Notes: a model not told the origin generated them from the sequence alone. A DNA stretch of 64,000 nt from an uncultured Clostridia bacterium (GCA_947626165.1 CANQRG010000011.1:1-64000), one strand, 5' to 3'; shown: positions 44,336 to 54,109, counted from the stretch's first letter. Numbers and translations are program-made.

Positions 44336-45055
44336 ATGGAAAACATTATTAAAGGCGAACAGCTTTATGAAGGAAAGGCAAAGAAGGTCTATGCCACAAA
44401 CGATCCTGACCTGGTTATCGTTGATTACAAGGACGACGCTACCGCGTTCAACGGCGAAAAGAAAGGCACTATCGCAGGTAAGGGTTCTATTAATAATAGA
44501 ATGACAAACTTTATGTTCAAGCTGTTAAAAAAGGAAGGTATTCCTACTCACTTAGTTGAAGAGATAAACGACCGTGAAACTATCGTCAAGAAGGTTGAAA
44601 TAGTGCCGCTTGAGGTTATTGTAAGAAATGTTGCGGCAGGCAGCTTTTCAAAGAAACTGGGCATTGCAGAGGGTACTCCTCTTAAAACACCTACATTGGA
44701 GTTCAGCTATAAAAACGACGATCTGGGAGACCCTTTTATAAATAAATACTACGCTCTCGGTCTTGACCTGGCAACCGAGGAGGAAATTGAAACAATCACA
44801 AAGTATGCATTTAAGGTAAACGATTTTATGCTTAAGTTTTTCAAAGAGCTTAACATTGATTTGATTGACTTCAAGATTGAATTCGGAAGATTTCACAATG
44901 ATATTATTCTCGCTGATGAGATTTCGCCTGACACCTGCCGTTTCTGGGATTCTAAAACCCACGAAAAGCTGGATAAAGACCGCTTCCGCAGGGATATGGG
45001 CGGCGTAGAGGACGCTTATCAGGAAATTATGAGACGACTAGAGGCTAGAGGTTAG
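44336..45055 (+). CDS. purC: SAICAR synthetase PurC
   Basis: A 239-residue PurC adding aspartate to [45 protein letters not shown] and [12 protein letters not shown] are family signatures. ATG 44336 is preceded by TTGGAGGAAG. The last codons (ARG and the stop) fall in a CTAGAGGCTAGAGG repeat, as in other genes here. Confidence 0.96.
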   Translation: MENIIKGEQLYEGKAKKVYATNDPDLVIVDYKDDATAFNGEKKGTIAGKGSINNRMTNFMFKLLKKEGIPTHLVEEINDRETIVKKVEIVPLEVIVRNVAAGSFSKKLGIAEGTPLKTPTLEFSYKNDDLGDPFINKYYALGLDLATEEEIETITKYAFKVNDFMLKFFKELNIDLIDFKIEFGRFHNDIILADEISPDTCRFWDSKTHEKLDKDRFRRDMGGVEDAYQEIMRRLEARG

Positions 45056-45079
45056 AAACCATATATATTAACAGCAATG

Positions 45080-45128
45080 TCTATGGTCTTGCATCTTGCA
45101 TCTTGCTTCTTGCATCTTTCATCTAACT
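45080..45128. repeat. TCTTGCATCTTGCATCTTGC repeat tract
   Basis: Imperfect 7-mers between purC and purF, of the same family as at 5545-5800 and 8619-8670. Confidence 0.65.
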
Positions 45129-45148
45129 GGGGGAAGGAATGATAATAC

Positions 45149-46594
45149 TTGAAAAAAGGCTTGCACGAGGAGTGCGGTGTGTTCGGCATATATTCGAACG
45201 AAACAACTGACGTAGCGTCGTCTGTGTTTGTGGGGCTTTATGCTCTTCAGCACCGAGGACAGGAAAGCTGCGGCATTGTCGTAAACGACGACGGACTTTT
45301 TCACTATCACAGGGATTTAGGTCTTGTTAACGAGGTTTTCAATAAGGAAACTCTCTCTAAACTGGGAAACGGTCAAATTGCTATTGGACACGTTAGATAT
45401 TCAACTACCGGAAACTCAAACCGTTCAAACGCACAGCCGTTGGTAGTTCGGCATATTAAAGGTCCTATGTCTATAGCTCATAACGGAAACCTGGTAAACG
45501 CTTCTAAGCTAAGACAGGAATATGAACTGAAAGGCGCAATATTTCACAACACAAACGACACCGAAGTAATATCTTATGCAATTACCGAACAGCGACTTGT
45601 CTGCGGTTCTATTGAGGAATCAGTTGAAAAGGCTATGTATAAAATCAAAGGCGCATACTCAATTTTAGTTATGTCCCCTACCAAGCTGATTGCGGCTCGT
45701 GACCCGAACGGCTTTCGACCTCTGTGTTTAGGCAAAACCTCAAACGGCTATGTAGTTTCATCTGAATCCTGCGCTTTTGAAAGTATGGGCGCTAAGTTTA
45801 TTCGTGACATAAAACCGGGTGAGATAGTTGTCATTGACAAAAATGGTATGAGAAGCATTGAGACACACTGCGGAAACAAGGGTACTATCTGTGTATTTGA
45901 ATACGTTTACTTTGCAAGACCTGACTCGGTAATAGAAGGTTCAAGCGTTCACAAGGCAAGACTTCGTGCCGGAAAATTCCTCTGGCAGGAGCATCCCTGC
46001 GACGCCGATGTTGTTATAGGAGTTCCCGATTCGGGAATAGACGCAGCTCTCGGCTTTGCAAATGCAAGCGGTATTCCCTACGGCGTGGGATTTATCAAAA
46101 ACAGATATATAGGCAGAACCTTTATTCAGCCTACTCAGCTTGAGAGAACAAACTCTGTTAAGATAAAGCTGAACGTAATATCAAACACCGTAAAAGACAA
46201 GCGTGTTGTTATGATCGATGACAGCATTGTAAGAGGCACTACTATGAGAAGAATAGTAAACCTTCTCAGAGACGCTGGTGCAAAAGAGGTTCATGTAAGA
46301 GTTTCCTGTCCGCCGTTTATCGCGCCATGCTATTTCGGAACGGATATAGACAGCAAGGAAAATCTTATCGCCTGTCAGAAAAAATCTATTGACGAAATAT
46401 GCGAAAGCATTGGCGCAGACAGTCTGGGCTATCTCAGTGTTGAGAATGTTAAAAAGCTTGCAGGGATTTCTCACTGTGATTTCTGCGTTGGCTGCTTTAA
46501 CGAGCAGTATCCTATAGAGGTTCCGAAGGAGATGCCTAAGGATAAGTTTGAATCAAAGATAAATAACAATCAGCTTACGCTGAATATTGAATAA
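45149..46594 (+). CDS. purF: Amidophosphoribosyltransferase PurF
   Basis: A 481-residue PurF, which makes 5-phosphoribosylamine from PRPP and glutamine. A short propeptide precedes the nucleophile Cys in HEECGVFGIYS; LQHRGQESCGI follows. The PRPP-binding loop is VVMIDDSIVRGTTM. Conserved cysteines (CFNEQ, CDFCVGC) suggest the Fe-S form common in Firmicutes. Start is TTG at 45149 with GGGGGAAGGAA upstream; an ATG ten bases before it is out of frame. Confidence 0.96.
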   Translation: MKKGLHEECGVFGIYSNETTDVASSVFVGLYALQHRGQESCGIVVNDDGLFHYHRDLGLVNEVFNKETLSKLGNGQIAIGHVRYSTTGNSNRSNAQPLVVRHIKGPMSIAHNGNLVNASKLRQEYELKGAIFHNTNDTEVISYAITEQRLVCGSIEESVEKAMYKIKGAYSILVMSPTKLIAARDPNGFRPLCLGKTSNGYVVSSESCAFESMGAKFIRDIKPGEIVVIDKNGMRSIETHCGNKGTICVFEYVYFARPDSVIEGSSVHKARLRAGKFLWQEHPCDADVVIGVPDSGIDAALGFANASGIPYGVGFIKNRYIGRTFIQPTQLERTNSVKIKLNVISNTVKDKRVVMIDDSIVRGTTMRRIVNLLRDAGAKEVHVRVSCPPFIAPCYFGTDIDSKENLIACQKKSIDEICESIGADSLGYLSVENVKKLAGISHCDFCVGCFNEQYPIEVPKEMPKDKFESKINNNQLTLNIE

Positions 46595-46617
46595 AACTAA
46601 TGAGGAGTATTTAAAAT

Positions 46618-47652
46618 ATGGAGAGTTTTTCAAACAGCTATAAAGAGGCAGGAGTTGACGTCACTGCCGGATACAAAGCTGTTGAGCTTATGAAACAGCA
46701 CGTTGCAAAGACTATGACTTCTAACGTGCTTTCAGGGCTGGGCGGCTTCGGAGGTCTTTATGAGCTTGACCTAACTGGCATAAAAAAACCCGTTTTGGTT
46801 TCGGGAACGGACGGCGTCGGCACAAAGCTGAAAATCGCCTTTTTGATGGACAAACATAACACAGTCGGCATAGACTGCGTGGCTATGTGCGTAAACGATA
46901 TAATCTGCTGCGGAGCTAAGCCCCAGTTCTTTTTAGATTATATCGCAGTGGGTAAGAACATTCCTGAAAAGGTTGCCGACATAGTTTCAGGAGTTGCAGA
47001 GGGTTGTGTGCAGGCAGGCTGTGCGTTAATAGGCGGAGAGACCGCCGAGATGCCCGGCTTTTACCCCGAGGACGAATACGACCTTGCAGGATTTTCGGTT
47101 GGAGTTGTTGACAAGGATAAGATCATAAAGCCCGATACTCAAAAAGAAGGCGACATAATAATAGGTATCAAGTCAAGCGGAGTTCACTCAAACGGCTTTT
47201 CGCTTGTTAGAAAGGTTTTCTCAGTCAGCGAATCAAACCTTGCAAGACACATAAGCGAGCTTGGCGCAACGCTCGGTGATACTCTTTTAACACCTACGAA
47301 AATATATGTCAAAGCTATTATGAATGCTCTTAATGTTTGCACAATAAAATCAATTTCTCATATTACAGGCGGCGGATTTTATGAGAATATACCTCGCTCG
47401 CTCCCTTCTGGTATCTCCGCAAAGATAGAAAAGTCAGCAGTTCAGATCCTCCCTATTTTTGAGGTGATCAAAGGCACAGGAAAGATCCCAGAGCGAGATA
47501 TGTTCAATACCTTCAATATGGGTGTTGGTATGACAGTCGTTGTTGACAAAAACGACGCTGACAAGGCTATTTCTGCTATTAGTACAGCAGGTGAAGAAGC
47601 ATACATTCTTGGTGAATTAGTAAAAAGCGACGAAGGAGTTATAATTATTTAG
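46618..47652 (+). CDS. purM: Phosphoribosylformylglycinamidine cyclo-ligase PurM
   Basis: A 344-residue PurM, which closes the imidazole ring to [49 protein letters not shown] and [13 protein letters not shown] are typical. No purL or purQS is seen in the window, so the preceding FGAM step is encoded elsewhere. Confidence 0.96.
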   Translation: MESFSNSYKEAGVDVTAGYKAVELMKQHVAKTMTSNVLSGLGGFGGLYELDLTGIKKPVLVSGTDGVGTKLKIAFLMDKHNTVGIDCVAMCVNDIICCGAKPQFFLDYIAVGKNIPEKVADIVSGVAEGCVQAGCALIGGETAEMPGFYPEDEYDLAGFSVGVVDKDKIIKPDTQKEGDIIIGIKSSGVHSNGFSLVRKVFSVSESNLARHISELGATLGDTLLTPTKIYVKAIMNALNVCTIKSISHITGGGFYENIPRSLPSGISAKIEKSAVQILPIFEVIKGTGKIPERDMFNTFNMGVGMTVVVDKNDADKAISAISTAGEEAYILGELVKSDEGVIII

Positions 47653-47766
47653 TAAGTAATAAGAAATAAGATATTATAAGTTAAACACAAATTATTGAAA
47701 TTGTACTTTAGCTTTACTAATCTCTGATTTCTATTTTCTATTATTAGTAAAGGATTGGTGATATTA

Positions 47767-48393
47767 ATGAAAAGAATTGCAGTATTGGTTTCCGGAGGCG
47801 GAACAAATCTACAGGCGCTTATTGACGCGCAGAAAAGCGGACTTATCAAAAACGGAAAAATAACCTGTGTTATTAGTTCAAACAATGACGCTTATGCTCT
47901 TGAACGCGCTAGAATAAACAGAATACCTTCTAAAGTAATACCAAGAGCAGAATATGACTCTTTAAGTCTATACACCTCAGTTGTAACAAATGAATTAATT
48001 GAGGAAAATATAGATCTCGTTGTTTACGCGGGATTTATGACTATCTTAGACGATCAGATAGTTAAAGCTTTCCCAAATAAAATGATCAATGTTCACCCGT
48101 CGCTTATACCCTCATTCTGCGGAAAAGGATATTACGGACTGCACGTTCATGAGGAAGTTTTAAAAAAGGGCGTCAAGCTGACAGGCGCTACTGTTCACTT
48201 TGTAACTGAGAAATGTGACGAAGGTCCTATAATTATGCAAAAAGCTGTTGAGGTTAAGGATGACGACACTCCAGAAATTCTTCAGAAAAGAGTTTTGGAG
48301 GAAGCTGAATGGATCATACTTCCAAAGGTTGTGTCACTGTTTTGCGATGATAAAATATTGATCATAGGAAACAAGGCTTACATAACCGACTAA
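47767..48393 (+). CDS. purN: GAR transformylase PurN
   Basis: A 208-residue PurN transferring formyl from 10-formyl-THF to GAR. VLVSGGGTNLQALID, VYAGFMTIL, NVHPSLIPSFCGKGYYG and the HVHEEV stretch are diagnostic. ATG 47767 is taken as the start, with AAAGGA 12 bases before; TTG and GTG codons just upstream are possible alternatives. Confidence 0.94.
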   Translation: MKRIAVLVSGGGTNLQALIDAQKSGLIKNGKITCVISSNNDAYALERARINRIPSKVIPRAEYDSLSLYTSVVTNELIEENIDLVVYAGFMTILDDQIVKAFPNKMINVHPSLIPSFCGKGYYGLHVHEEVLKKGVKLTGATVHFVTEKCDEGPIIMQKAVEVKDDDTPEILQKRVLEEAEWIILPKVVSLFCDDKILIIGNKAYITD

Positions 48394-48421
48394 TTCCGAA
48401 ACAACTATCAAGGAGGATAAT

Positions 48422-49135
48422 ATGAAAGCAACAGACATTTACGAAGAGCTTAAAAGCAATCCATATCCGGGAAGAGGAATCATTATCGGCAAATCAGCCG
48501 ACGGAAAAAACGCAGTTACCGCTTATTTCATTATGGGGCGAAGCGTTAACTCGCGAAACAGAGTTTTCACCGAAACTGCTGACGGAATTAAAACAGAGGC
48601 TTTCGATCCGTCGCTTTTGACAGACCCTCATCTTATAATATATTCCCCTGTGAGGGTTTTAGGAAACAAAACTATTGTCACAAACGGCGACCAGACGGAC
48701 ACGATTTATGAGCTTATGGATAAGCAGCAAACATTTGAGCAGGCTCTGCGCACTCGTGAGTTTGAGGACGACGCACCAAATTATACCCCTCGTATTTCGG
48801 GAATTATGCATATTGAGGACGATACCTATAATTATGCAATGTCTATTTTAAAATCAGCAGACGGAAATCCTAAATCTTGCGAGAGATTTACTTATTCGTA
48901 CACAAATCCGCTTAACGGCGAAGGCAGATTTATTCACACCTATATGGGTGACGGTGATCCGCTTCCAAGCTTTGAGGGTGAACCTAAGAAAATTTCTATA
49001 CCTAATGATATTAAGGAGTTTTCAGATTCACTTTGGGAAAGTTTGAATGAAGATAACAAGGTTTCTCTTTTTGTCAGGTTTATCGACCTCAAAACCAAAA
49101 AGTATGAAACTGTTATTATAAATAAAAATAAGTAA
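48422..49135 (+). CDS. purO: IMP cyclohydrolase, PurO type
   Basis: A 237-residue stand-alone IMP cyclohydrolase of the archaeal PurO family. Motifs: PYPGRGIIIGKSADGKNA, YFIMGRSVNSRNRVF, TNGDQTDTIYE and RISGIMHI. It closes FAICAR to IMP. It is next to a transformylase that lacks the usual cyclohydrolase (MGS-like) domain, so the two separate proteins together replace bifunctional PurH. Confidence 0.88.
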   Translation: MKATDIYEELKSNPYPGRGIIIGKSADGKNAVTAYFIMGRSVNSRNRVFTETADGIKTEAFDPSLLTDPHLIIYSPVRVLGNKTIVTNGDQTDTIYELMDKQQTFEQALRTREFEDDAPNYTPRISGIMHIEDDTYNYAMSILKSADGNPKSCERFTYSYTNPLNGEGRFIHTYMGDGDPLPSFEGEPKKISIPNDIKEFSDSLWESLNEDNKVSLFVRFIDLKTKKYETVIINKNK

Positions 49136-49150
49136 TATCAATACATAAAA

Positions 49151-49193
49151 TCGAGAGGAGGAAATGCTCCGCATTATCGGAGCATAAATAAGA
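49151..49193 (+). promoter_or_regulatory. Structured ribosome site before the AICAR transformylase gene
   Basis: A strong GAGAGGAGG (49153-49161) is followed by an 8-bp hairpin ATGCTCCG / CGGAGCAT (49164-49185), then nine bases to the ATG at 49195. With the hairpin formed, the effective spacing is about 11. The hairpin also contains a 7-codon open frame (MLRIIGA, 49164-49187) at normal distance from the same site. Confidence 0.6.
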
Positions 49194-49194
49194 G

Positions 49195-50379
49195 ATGAGT
49201 GTTGAGATGCAGCTAAAATACGGGTGTAATCCTAATCAAAAACCGTCAAGAGTTTTTATGGAAAACGGAAGTGAGCTTCCGATAACTGTACTGAACGGAA
49301 AGCCCGGGTATATCAATCTGCTTGACGCCTTCAACGGCTGGCAGCTTGTTAAGGAGCTGAAAAAGGCAACAGGTATGTGTGCGGCAACGTCTTTCAAGCA
49401 CGTCTCCCCTGCCGGAGCGGCTGTGGGAAAGCCCCTTTCAGACACGCTAAAAAAAATCTACTGGGTTGACGATTTAGGCGAGCTTTCACCAATGGCATGC
49501 GCTTACGCAAGAGCAAGAGGCGCTGATAGAATGTCCTCATACGGGGATTTTATCGCACTTTCCGATGAATGTGACGTATGCACTGCAAAGATGATTCAAA
49601 GAGAGGTATCAGACGGAATCATTGCTCCGTCATACACAGACGAGGCTTTGGAAATTTTAAAGAGCAAGAGAAAAGGTACTTATAACATCATTCAGATAGA
49701 TGAAAATTACACTCCCGACCCTATTGAAACAAAGCAGGTTTACGGAGTTACATTTGAACAAGGCAGAAACGAGCTTGATATAAACACAGCTCTCCTTGAA
49801 AAGAATATTCCGACAAACAACAAAAACATTCCTGAAGATAAAAAAATTGACCTGCTTATTTCTCTTATCACTCTTAAATACACTCAATCAAACAGCGTTT
49901 GTTATGTGAAAGACGGTCAGGCGATAGGAATCGGCGCAGGTCAGCAGTCGAGGATACACTGCACAAGGCTCGCGGGAAACAAGGCTGACGTCTGGTGGCT
50001 TCGTCAGGCGCCGCAGGTACTTAACCTTGACTTCAAAGACGACATAAAACGTGCGGACAGAGACAACGCAATTGACGTTTATATTTCTGACGAGTATGAG
50101 GACGTTTTAGCTGAGGGAGTTTGGCAAAACACCTTCAAGACAAAGCCTCCGATATTTACAAATGAGGAAAAAAAGGCTTGGATAGCTAAAAACACAGATG
50201 TATGTCTGGGTTCTGACGCTTTCTTCCCGTTTGGCGACAACATAGAACGTGCAAGAAAGAGCGGAGTAGCTTATATTGCCGAGCCGGGCGGTTCTATCCG
50301 CGACGACAATGTTATCGAAACCTGCAATAAATATAACATTGCTATGAGCTTTACGGGAATAAGATTGTTCCACCACTGA
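49195..50379 (+). CDS. purH: AICAR transformylase without cyclohydrolase domain (PurH-like)
   Basis: A 394-residue protein matching the C-terminal AICAR transformylase half of PurH. KYGCNPNQKPSRVF at the start, SFKHVSPAGAAVG with the catalytic Lys-His, IGIGAGQQSRIHCTRLAG and SDAFFPFGDNIERARKSGV. It lacks the N-terminal MGS-like IMP cyclohydrolase domain; that activity is supplied by purO directly upstream. Some databases call this form PurV. Confidence 0.92.
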   Translation: MSVEMQLKYGCNPNQKPSRVFMENGSELPITVLNGKPGYINLLDAFNGWQLVKELKKATGMCAATSFKHVSPAGAAVGKPLSDTLKKIYWVDDLGELSPMACAYARARGADRMSSYGDFIALSDECDVCTAKMIQREVSDGIIAPSYTDEALEILKSKRKGTYNIIQIDENYTPDPIETKQVYGVTFEQGRNELDINTALLEKNIPTNNKNIPEDKKIDLLISLITLKYTQSNSVCYVKDGQAIGIGAGQQSRIHCTRLAGNKADVWWLRQAPQVLNLDFKDDIKRADRDNAIDVYISDEYEDVLAEGVWQNTFKTKPPIFTNEEKKAWIAKNTDVCLGSDAFFPFGDNIERARKSGVAYIAEPGGSIRDDNVIETCNKYNIAMSFTGIRLFHH

Positions 50380-50454
50380 TAAAATATTTATGAGATAACT
50401 GCAATCTCATTTGAATTAAATCTGTTCAATTTCAAAGCATTAAAGGAGATATTT

Positions 50455-51042
50455 ATGAAATATTTAAAGAAATTAGCGGCATTAGCTGTTAGTATTTTGA
50501 TGGCTTTGAGCTTGGTCAGCTGTCAGTCGGTAGATGAATCAAGCAGTGAGAAGTCAGCAGACCCATATTCTCATAATCATTCTAGCAATTCTAAAGGTAC
50601 CTTTAAAGACGGCGTTTATACAAATGACGAATATTCCATAGAGTTAGGCTCAGGCTGGGAGCAAGCCAAAGACACAACTGATTCGGATATTGCTATGTTC
50701 AGCCACGGCAGCAATTCATTCAGCAACATTAATGTACGTCGTGAGTGCCATGATAAAGCAAATGAAATAGACGTCGAGCAATACAAAGAAACTACAGCCA
50801 ATCAATTCAATTCGCTAAAAGATTACAAGGTAACCAAAACTAAAGACGTTGAGATAGACGGTAAAAAAGCATTTAAGGTCTATATTAATATGAATTCCGG
50901 CGACACAAAAATGAAGCTAATTCAGTGCTATATCATAGCAGATAAAGACATTTACGTTTGCTCATTCCTGACATCTGCCGAAGAATACAAGAAAATGAAA
51001 TCCGAAGGTGAGAAAATTATAGACACTTTTAAATTTCGCTAA
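50455..51042 (+). CDS. Lipoprotein of unknown function inside the purine operon
   Basis: A 195-residue lipoprotein: signal peptide with lipobox LVSC (residues 20-23), a Ser/His-rich spacer (SSEKSADPYSHNHSSNSK), then a globular domain with YSIELGSGWEQAKDT and TKDVEIDGKKAFKVYI, resembling PsbP/DcrB-type small lipoproteins. AAAGGAG lies before the ATG. It sits between purH and purD in the same direction with short gaps, though no purine role is known for it. Confidence 0.8.
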   Translation: MKYLKKLAALAVSILMALSLVSCQSVDESSSEKSADPYSHNHSSNSKGTFKDGVYTNDEYSIELGSGWEQAKDTTDSDIAMFSHGSNSFSNINVRRECHDKANEIDVEQYKETTANQFNSLKDYKVTKTKDVEIDGKKAFKVYINMNSGDTKMKLIQCYIIADKDIYVCSFLTSAEEYKKMKSEGEKIIDTFKFR

Positions 51043-51102
51043 TCAGCAAGTTTTAGAATCGTAACCTATCAAAAGACAATTAACCTAAAAGGAGAAAATA
51101 CA

Positions 51103-52458
51103 ATGAAAATTTTAGTAGTCGGCGGCGGCGGCCGTGAACACGCTATAATTATGAAGCTTTCCGAATCGCCGAGAGTTGAAAAGCTGTATTGCACGCCCGG
51201 AAACGGCGGTATATCAAAATACGCTGAGTGCTTTAACATCGGAGCGTGTGACATTGAAGGTGTTGTGGCTCTTGCAAAAAAACTTGCCGTTGATATGGTG
51301 GTAGTAGCGCCCGACGATCCGCTTGTCCTCGGTATGGTCGATGCGCTTCAGGCAGAGGGATTTATGACTTTCGGACCTAAGAAAAACGCCGCTATTATCG
51401 AGGGTTCTAAGGTATTTTCAAAAGAGCTTATGAAAAAGTACAACATACCGACTGCTGAATACGAGGTGTTTACCGACAGTCAGAAAGCCATTGACTATAT
51501 TAAAGAAAAAAACACCTACCCTGCCGTTGTCAAGGCAGACGGTCTTGCTTTGGGTAAAGGTGTTATAATTGCTGAAAATGAGGCTCAGGCTATTGACGCC
51601 GTGAACTCAATTATGAACGATAAAATTTTCGGCGAAAGCGGCTCTAAGCTTGTCGTTGAGGAATTTCTTACAGGTCCAGAGGTATCTGTTCTGTCGTTCA
51701 CCGACGGAAAAACTATTGTTCCTATGATATCGTCTATGGATCATAAACGTGCATTGGACGGCGATAAAGGTCTGAACACCGGCGGTATGGGCACTGTCGC
51801 TCCTAACCCTTACTACACTGAGGACGTTGCTAAGGAATGTATGGAGAAAATCTTTCTGCCCACCATAAAAGCTATGAACGCCGAAGGCAGAACCTTTGAA
51901 GGCTGTTTATATTTCGGACTTATGCTGACAAAGAACGGTCCTAAGGTTATAGAATACAACTGCCGTTTCGGGGACCCTGAAACTCAGGTCGTACTTCCCA
52001 TGCTAGAGGGCGATTTATGTGAAATTTTCGAAGCTGTATACAATCACGAGCTTGACAAGGTTTCAATTGACTGGAAACAGGGCTTTTGTACCTGCGTTGT
52101 AATGGCAAGCGGTGGATATCCAAAATCCTACCCAAAGGGCATTGAGATTTATGGTCTTGACGACAACGGGCAGGTTGAAAACGCTTTTGTTTACCACGCA
52201 GGAACAAAGTTTGAAAATGGTGTTTTCAAAACAAACGGAGGCAGAGTTCTCGGCGTTACTTGCAATGCTCTTACGCTTCAAGGAGCGCTTGACAAGTCAT
52301 ATTCCGCCGTATCAAAAATCAAGTGGGAAAATGCTCATATCAGAAGTGATATTGGAAAACGTGCCCTAGCTGCGCTTGACAGCGATCCGCTTGCGCTTCA
52401 CTACAAGGACGATATGGAGGATTACATTGAAGAAAACGGTGTTTACCTCCGCCAATAG
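51103..52458 (+). CDS. purD: GAR synthetase PurD
   Basis: A 451-residue PurD, which joins phosphoribosylamine and glycine. VVGGGGREHAIIMKL at the start, ATP-grasp region with PAVVKADGLALGKGV, HKRALDGDKGLNTGGMG and EYNCRFGDPETQ. It is slightly longer than the usual ~420 residues. Last gene of the operon; its stop lies at the edge of dispersed repeat copy 4. Confidence 0.96.
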   Translation: MKILVVGGGGREHAIIMKLSESPRVEKLYCTPGNGGISKYAECFNIGACDIEGVVALAKKLAVDMVVVAPDDPLVLGMVDALQAEGFMTFGPKKNAAIIEGSKVFSKELMKKYNIPTAEYEVFTDSQKAIDYIKEKNTYPAVVKADGLALGKGVIIAENEAQAIDAVNSIMNDKIFGESGSKLVVEEFLTGPEVSVLSFTDGKTIVPMISSMDHKRALDGDKGLNTGGMGTVAPNPYYTEDVAKECMEKIFLPTIKAMNAEGRTFEGCLYFGLMLTKNGPKVIEYNCRFGDPETQVVLPMLEGDLCEIFEAVYNHELDKVSIDWKQGFCTCVVMASGGYPKSYPKGIEIYGLDDNGQVENAFVYHAGTKFENGVFKTNGGRVLGVTCNALTLQGALDKSYSAVSKIKWENAHIRSDIGKRALAALDSDPLALHYKDDMEDYIEENGVYLRQ

Positions 52459-52565
52459 CCGGCAGGGTGAACCCTGCACGCTGCATATTATAAATTTGAA
52501 AAATCATCAAATTAGTGCAGCGGCAGGCTTATTAATTGATAATTGACAATTGTCAGAAGCAAGAT
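52455..52565. repeat. Dispersed GC-rich repeat, copy 4, with TTGATAATTGACAATTG tail
   Basis: Contains GCCGGCAGGGTGAACCCTGC, an AT-rich centre AATTTGAAAAATCATCAAATT, GTGCAGCGGCAGGCTTATTA, then ATTGATAATTGACAATTGTC and AGAAGCAAGA. Close match to 27968-28112. Confidence 0.75.
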
Positions 52566-52618
52566 GTTAACTCCAAGAAAAATAAATAAGAATTTAAGAT
52601 TATAAGTTTGTTGAATTT

Positions 52619-52652
52619 AAAACACCTACCCGAATTTGGATAGGTGTTTTAT
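52619..52652. terminator. Bidirectional terminator
   Basis: The stem AAAACACCTACC / GGATAGGTGTTTT lies between the convergent purD and PepSY lipoprotein genes. Confidence 0.8.
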
Positions 52653-52670
52653 CATTTACTCTATTTAACT

Positions 52671-53312
52671 TTAATCATCAAAAACAGATTCTGTTTCCCA
52701 AGAAATTATATTTCCCGTTTCGCTGTCTATTTCAAAATCATACTCCATATTTTTGTAAACTATAGAGCCTTCATAGATCTGTCTGCCGTCGTCATATTCT
52801 GAATGAATACGAATATCTTTTTCGGTAGCTCCTTTTACCTTGCTAAGCGCAGTTTTCTTTGCTTTATCTAATGACACATCTGCATTATTTTGCGCCGTTG
52901 AGCCGAAGTCGTTATCTATATCTGTATCCTTACTGCGAATGCTTCCGTCCTGAGCAGAAATCTCATACTCATATTCTTTATTGCCCACATAGAAATCAAC
53001 CTCGTATAAAGATATTCCGTCATCAATTTTCTGATTTATCCTAATGCCGTTAACTTCAGACTCCGAAACATTTGCGTCTTTTAACGCAATATTTTTTGCG
53101 TCATCTTCTGAAATTGAAGTATTTGCAGCATTTGTACTCTGCGAAATTGTCGTGCTTTCAGATTGCTCTGTAACACTGGTATCAGCAAGACTCTCCGACA
53201 ACTGAGTTGTATCACTTGATAAATCAGATGAAGTTTTATTTTTTTCGCCGCACCCTGCCATAATTGCCGTTATTGACATTAAAAAAGCCATAATTAGAAT
53301 TTTCGTTTTCAT
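52671..53312 (-). CDS. PepSY-domain lipoprotein
   Basis: A 213-residue lipoprotein: lipobox MAGC at residues 18-21, Ser/Thr-rich linker, then two PepSY repeats (residues about 73-135 and 145-210), each with a DAKNIAL/DKAKKTAL helix followed by a YEVDFYVGNKEYEYEI-type sheet and an SWETES ending. PepSY domains are often inhibitory or sensing modules for extracytoplasmic peptidases. Confidence 0.88.
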   Translation of the reverse strand: MKTKILIMAFLMSITAIMAGCGEKNKTSSDLSSDTTQLSESLADTSVTEQSESTTISQSTNAANTSISEDDAKNIALKDANVSESEVNGIRINQKIDDGISLYEVDFYVGNKEYEYEISAQDGSIRSKDTDIDNDFGSTAQNNADVSLDKAKKTALSKVKGATEKDIRIHSEYDDGRQIYEGSIVYKNMEYDFEIDSETGNIISWETESVFDD

Positions 53313-53427
53313 TGTTCTGACCTCCGTTATTATAAGTTACTTTGATTCTATCAATATAATTTTAACAAATTTACAATATTTTATGTATGAATTATGATTT
53401 TACCAAATATTTCGTAGTGATGCAAAA

Positions 53428-53456
53428 ATCGGCACCGAGTTAAGCGATGCCGATAT
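53428..53456 (-). terminator. Terminator after the MazF gene
   Basis: The stem ATCGGCATCGC / GTGCCGAT on the minus strand, about 65 bases beyond the mazF stop. Confidence 0.55.
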
Positions 53457-53520
53457 ATTTAACATATAAATCTATAAAATTTTAATAAGTAAAAATTATT
53501 TGCGATATGATATATTTTAT

Positions 53521-53892
53521 TTAAGTTCTGCCGCCTAAACCAAAGGAAATCGACAACGCACTGTTCACAGCGGACATTGAGCTTGTATCAAGCTCTCCCA
53601 TTCTCTCTTTTAGACGTGTTTTATCTATAGTTCTTATCTGCTCTAACAAAACTACCGAATTTTTCGCAAGACCGCAGCTTGAAGCGTTTACTGCAATATG
53701 TGTAGGCAGCTTTGCCTTATCCATTTTGCTTGTTATCGCCGCCGCTATAACGGTAGGGCTGTGCTTGTTCCCGACGTCGTTCTGGACAATAAGCACAGGT
53801 CTCATTCCCCCTTGCTCCGAGCCGACTACCGGGCTTAAGTCTGCGTAATATATTTCTCCCCTGTGAATTCCGTTGTCATAATAACCCGACAC
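53521..53892 (-). CDS. MazF/PemK-family endoribonuclease toxin
   Basis: A 123-residue type II toxin of the MazF/PemK family, a sequence-specific mRNA interferase. [20 protein letters not shown] and [24 protein letters not shown] contain the catalytic Arg/Thr region. GTG 53892 is preferred because GGGAGTG precedes it and the protein then begins like other Firmicutes MazF; ATG 53913 is the alternative. No mazE-like antitoxin lies in either direction, so it is an orphan in this window. Confidence 0.92.
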   Translation of the reverse strand: MSGYYDNGIHRGEIYYADLSPVVGSEQGGMRPVLIVQNDVGNKHSPTVIAAAITSKMDKAKLPTHIAVNASSCGLAKNSVVLLEQIRTIDKTRLKERMGELDTSSMSAVNSALSISFGLGGRT

Positions 53893-54109
53893 ATATAACA
53901 CTCCCATTTTCATTTGATATTAGTGTTGACCGCACAAATAAGTTTTAAACACCTTTATATTAAAAACGGGGAGCAAAAGGTGTGATAGTTTATTATATGA
54001 CATTGTTCTTTAAAATGTGATAAAAAATTTATTGGTTATAGTGATGCAGAATTTTATTTTCAAAAGTTTTAAGTTAATATTTATCTTCAGTCATTTACTC
54101 TTAAAACCC

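Noticed and set aside
45139-45160. ATG at 45139 as the start of purF
   Set aside because: It is out of frame with purF; the TTG at 45149 has the proper ribosome site and gives the normal propeptide before the catalytic Cys.
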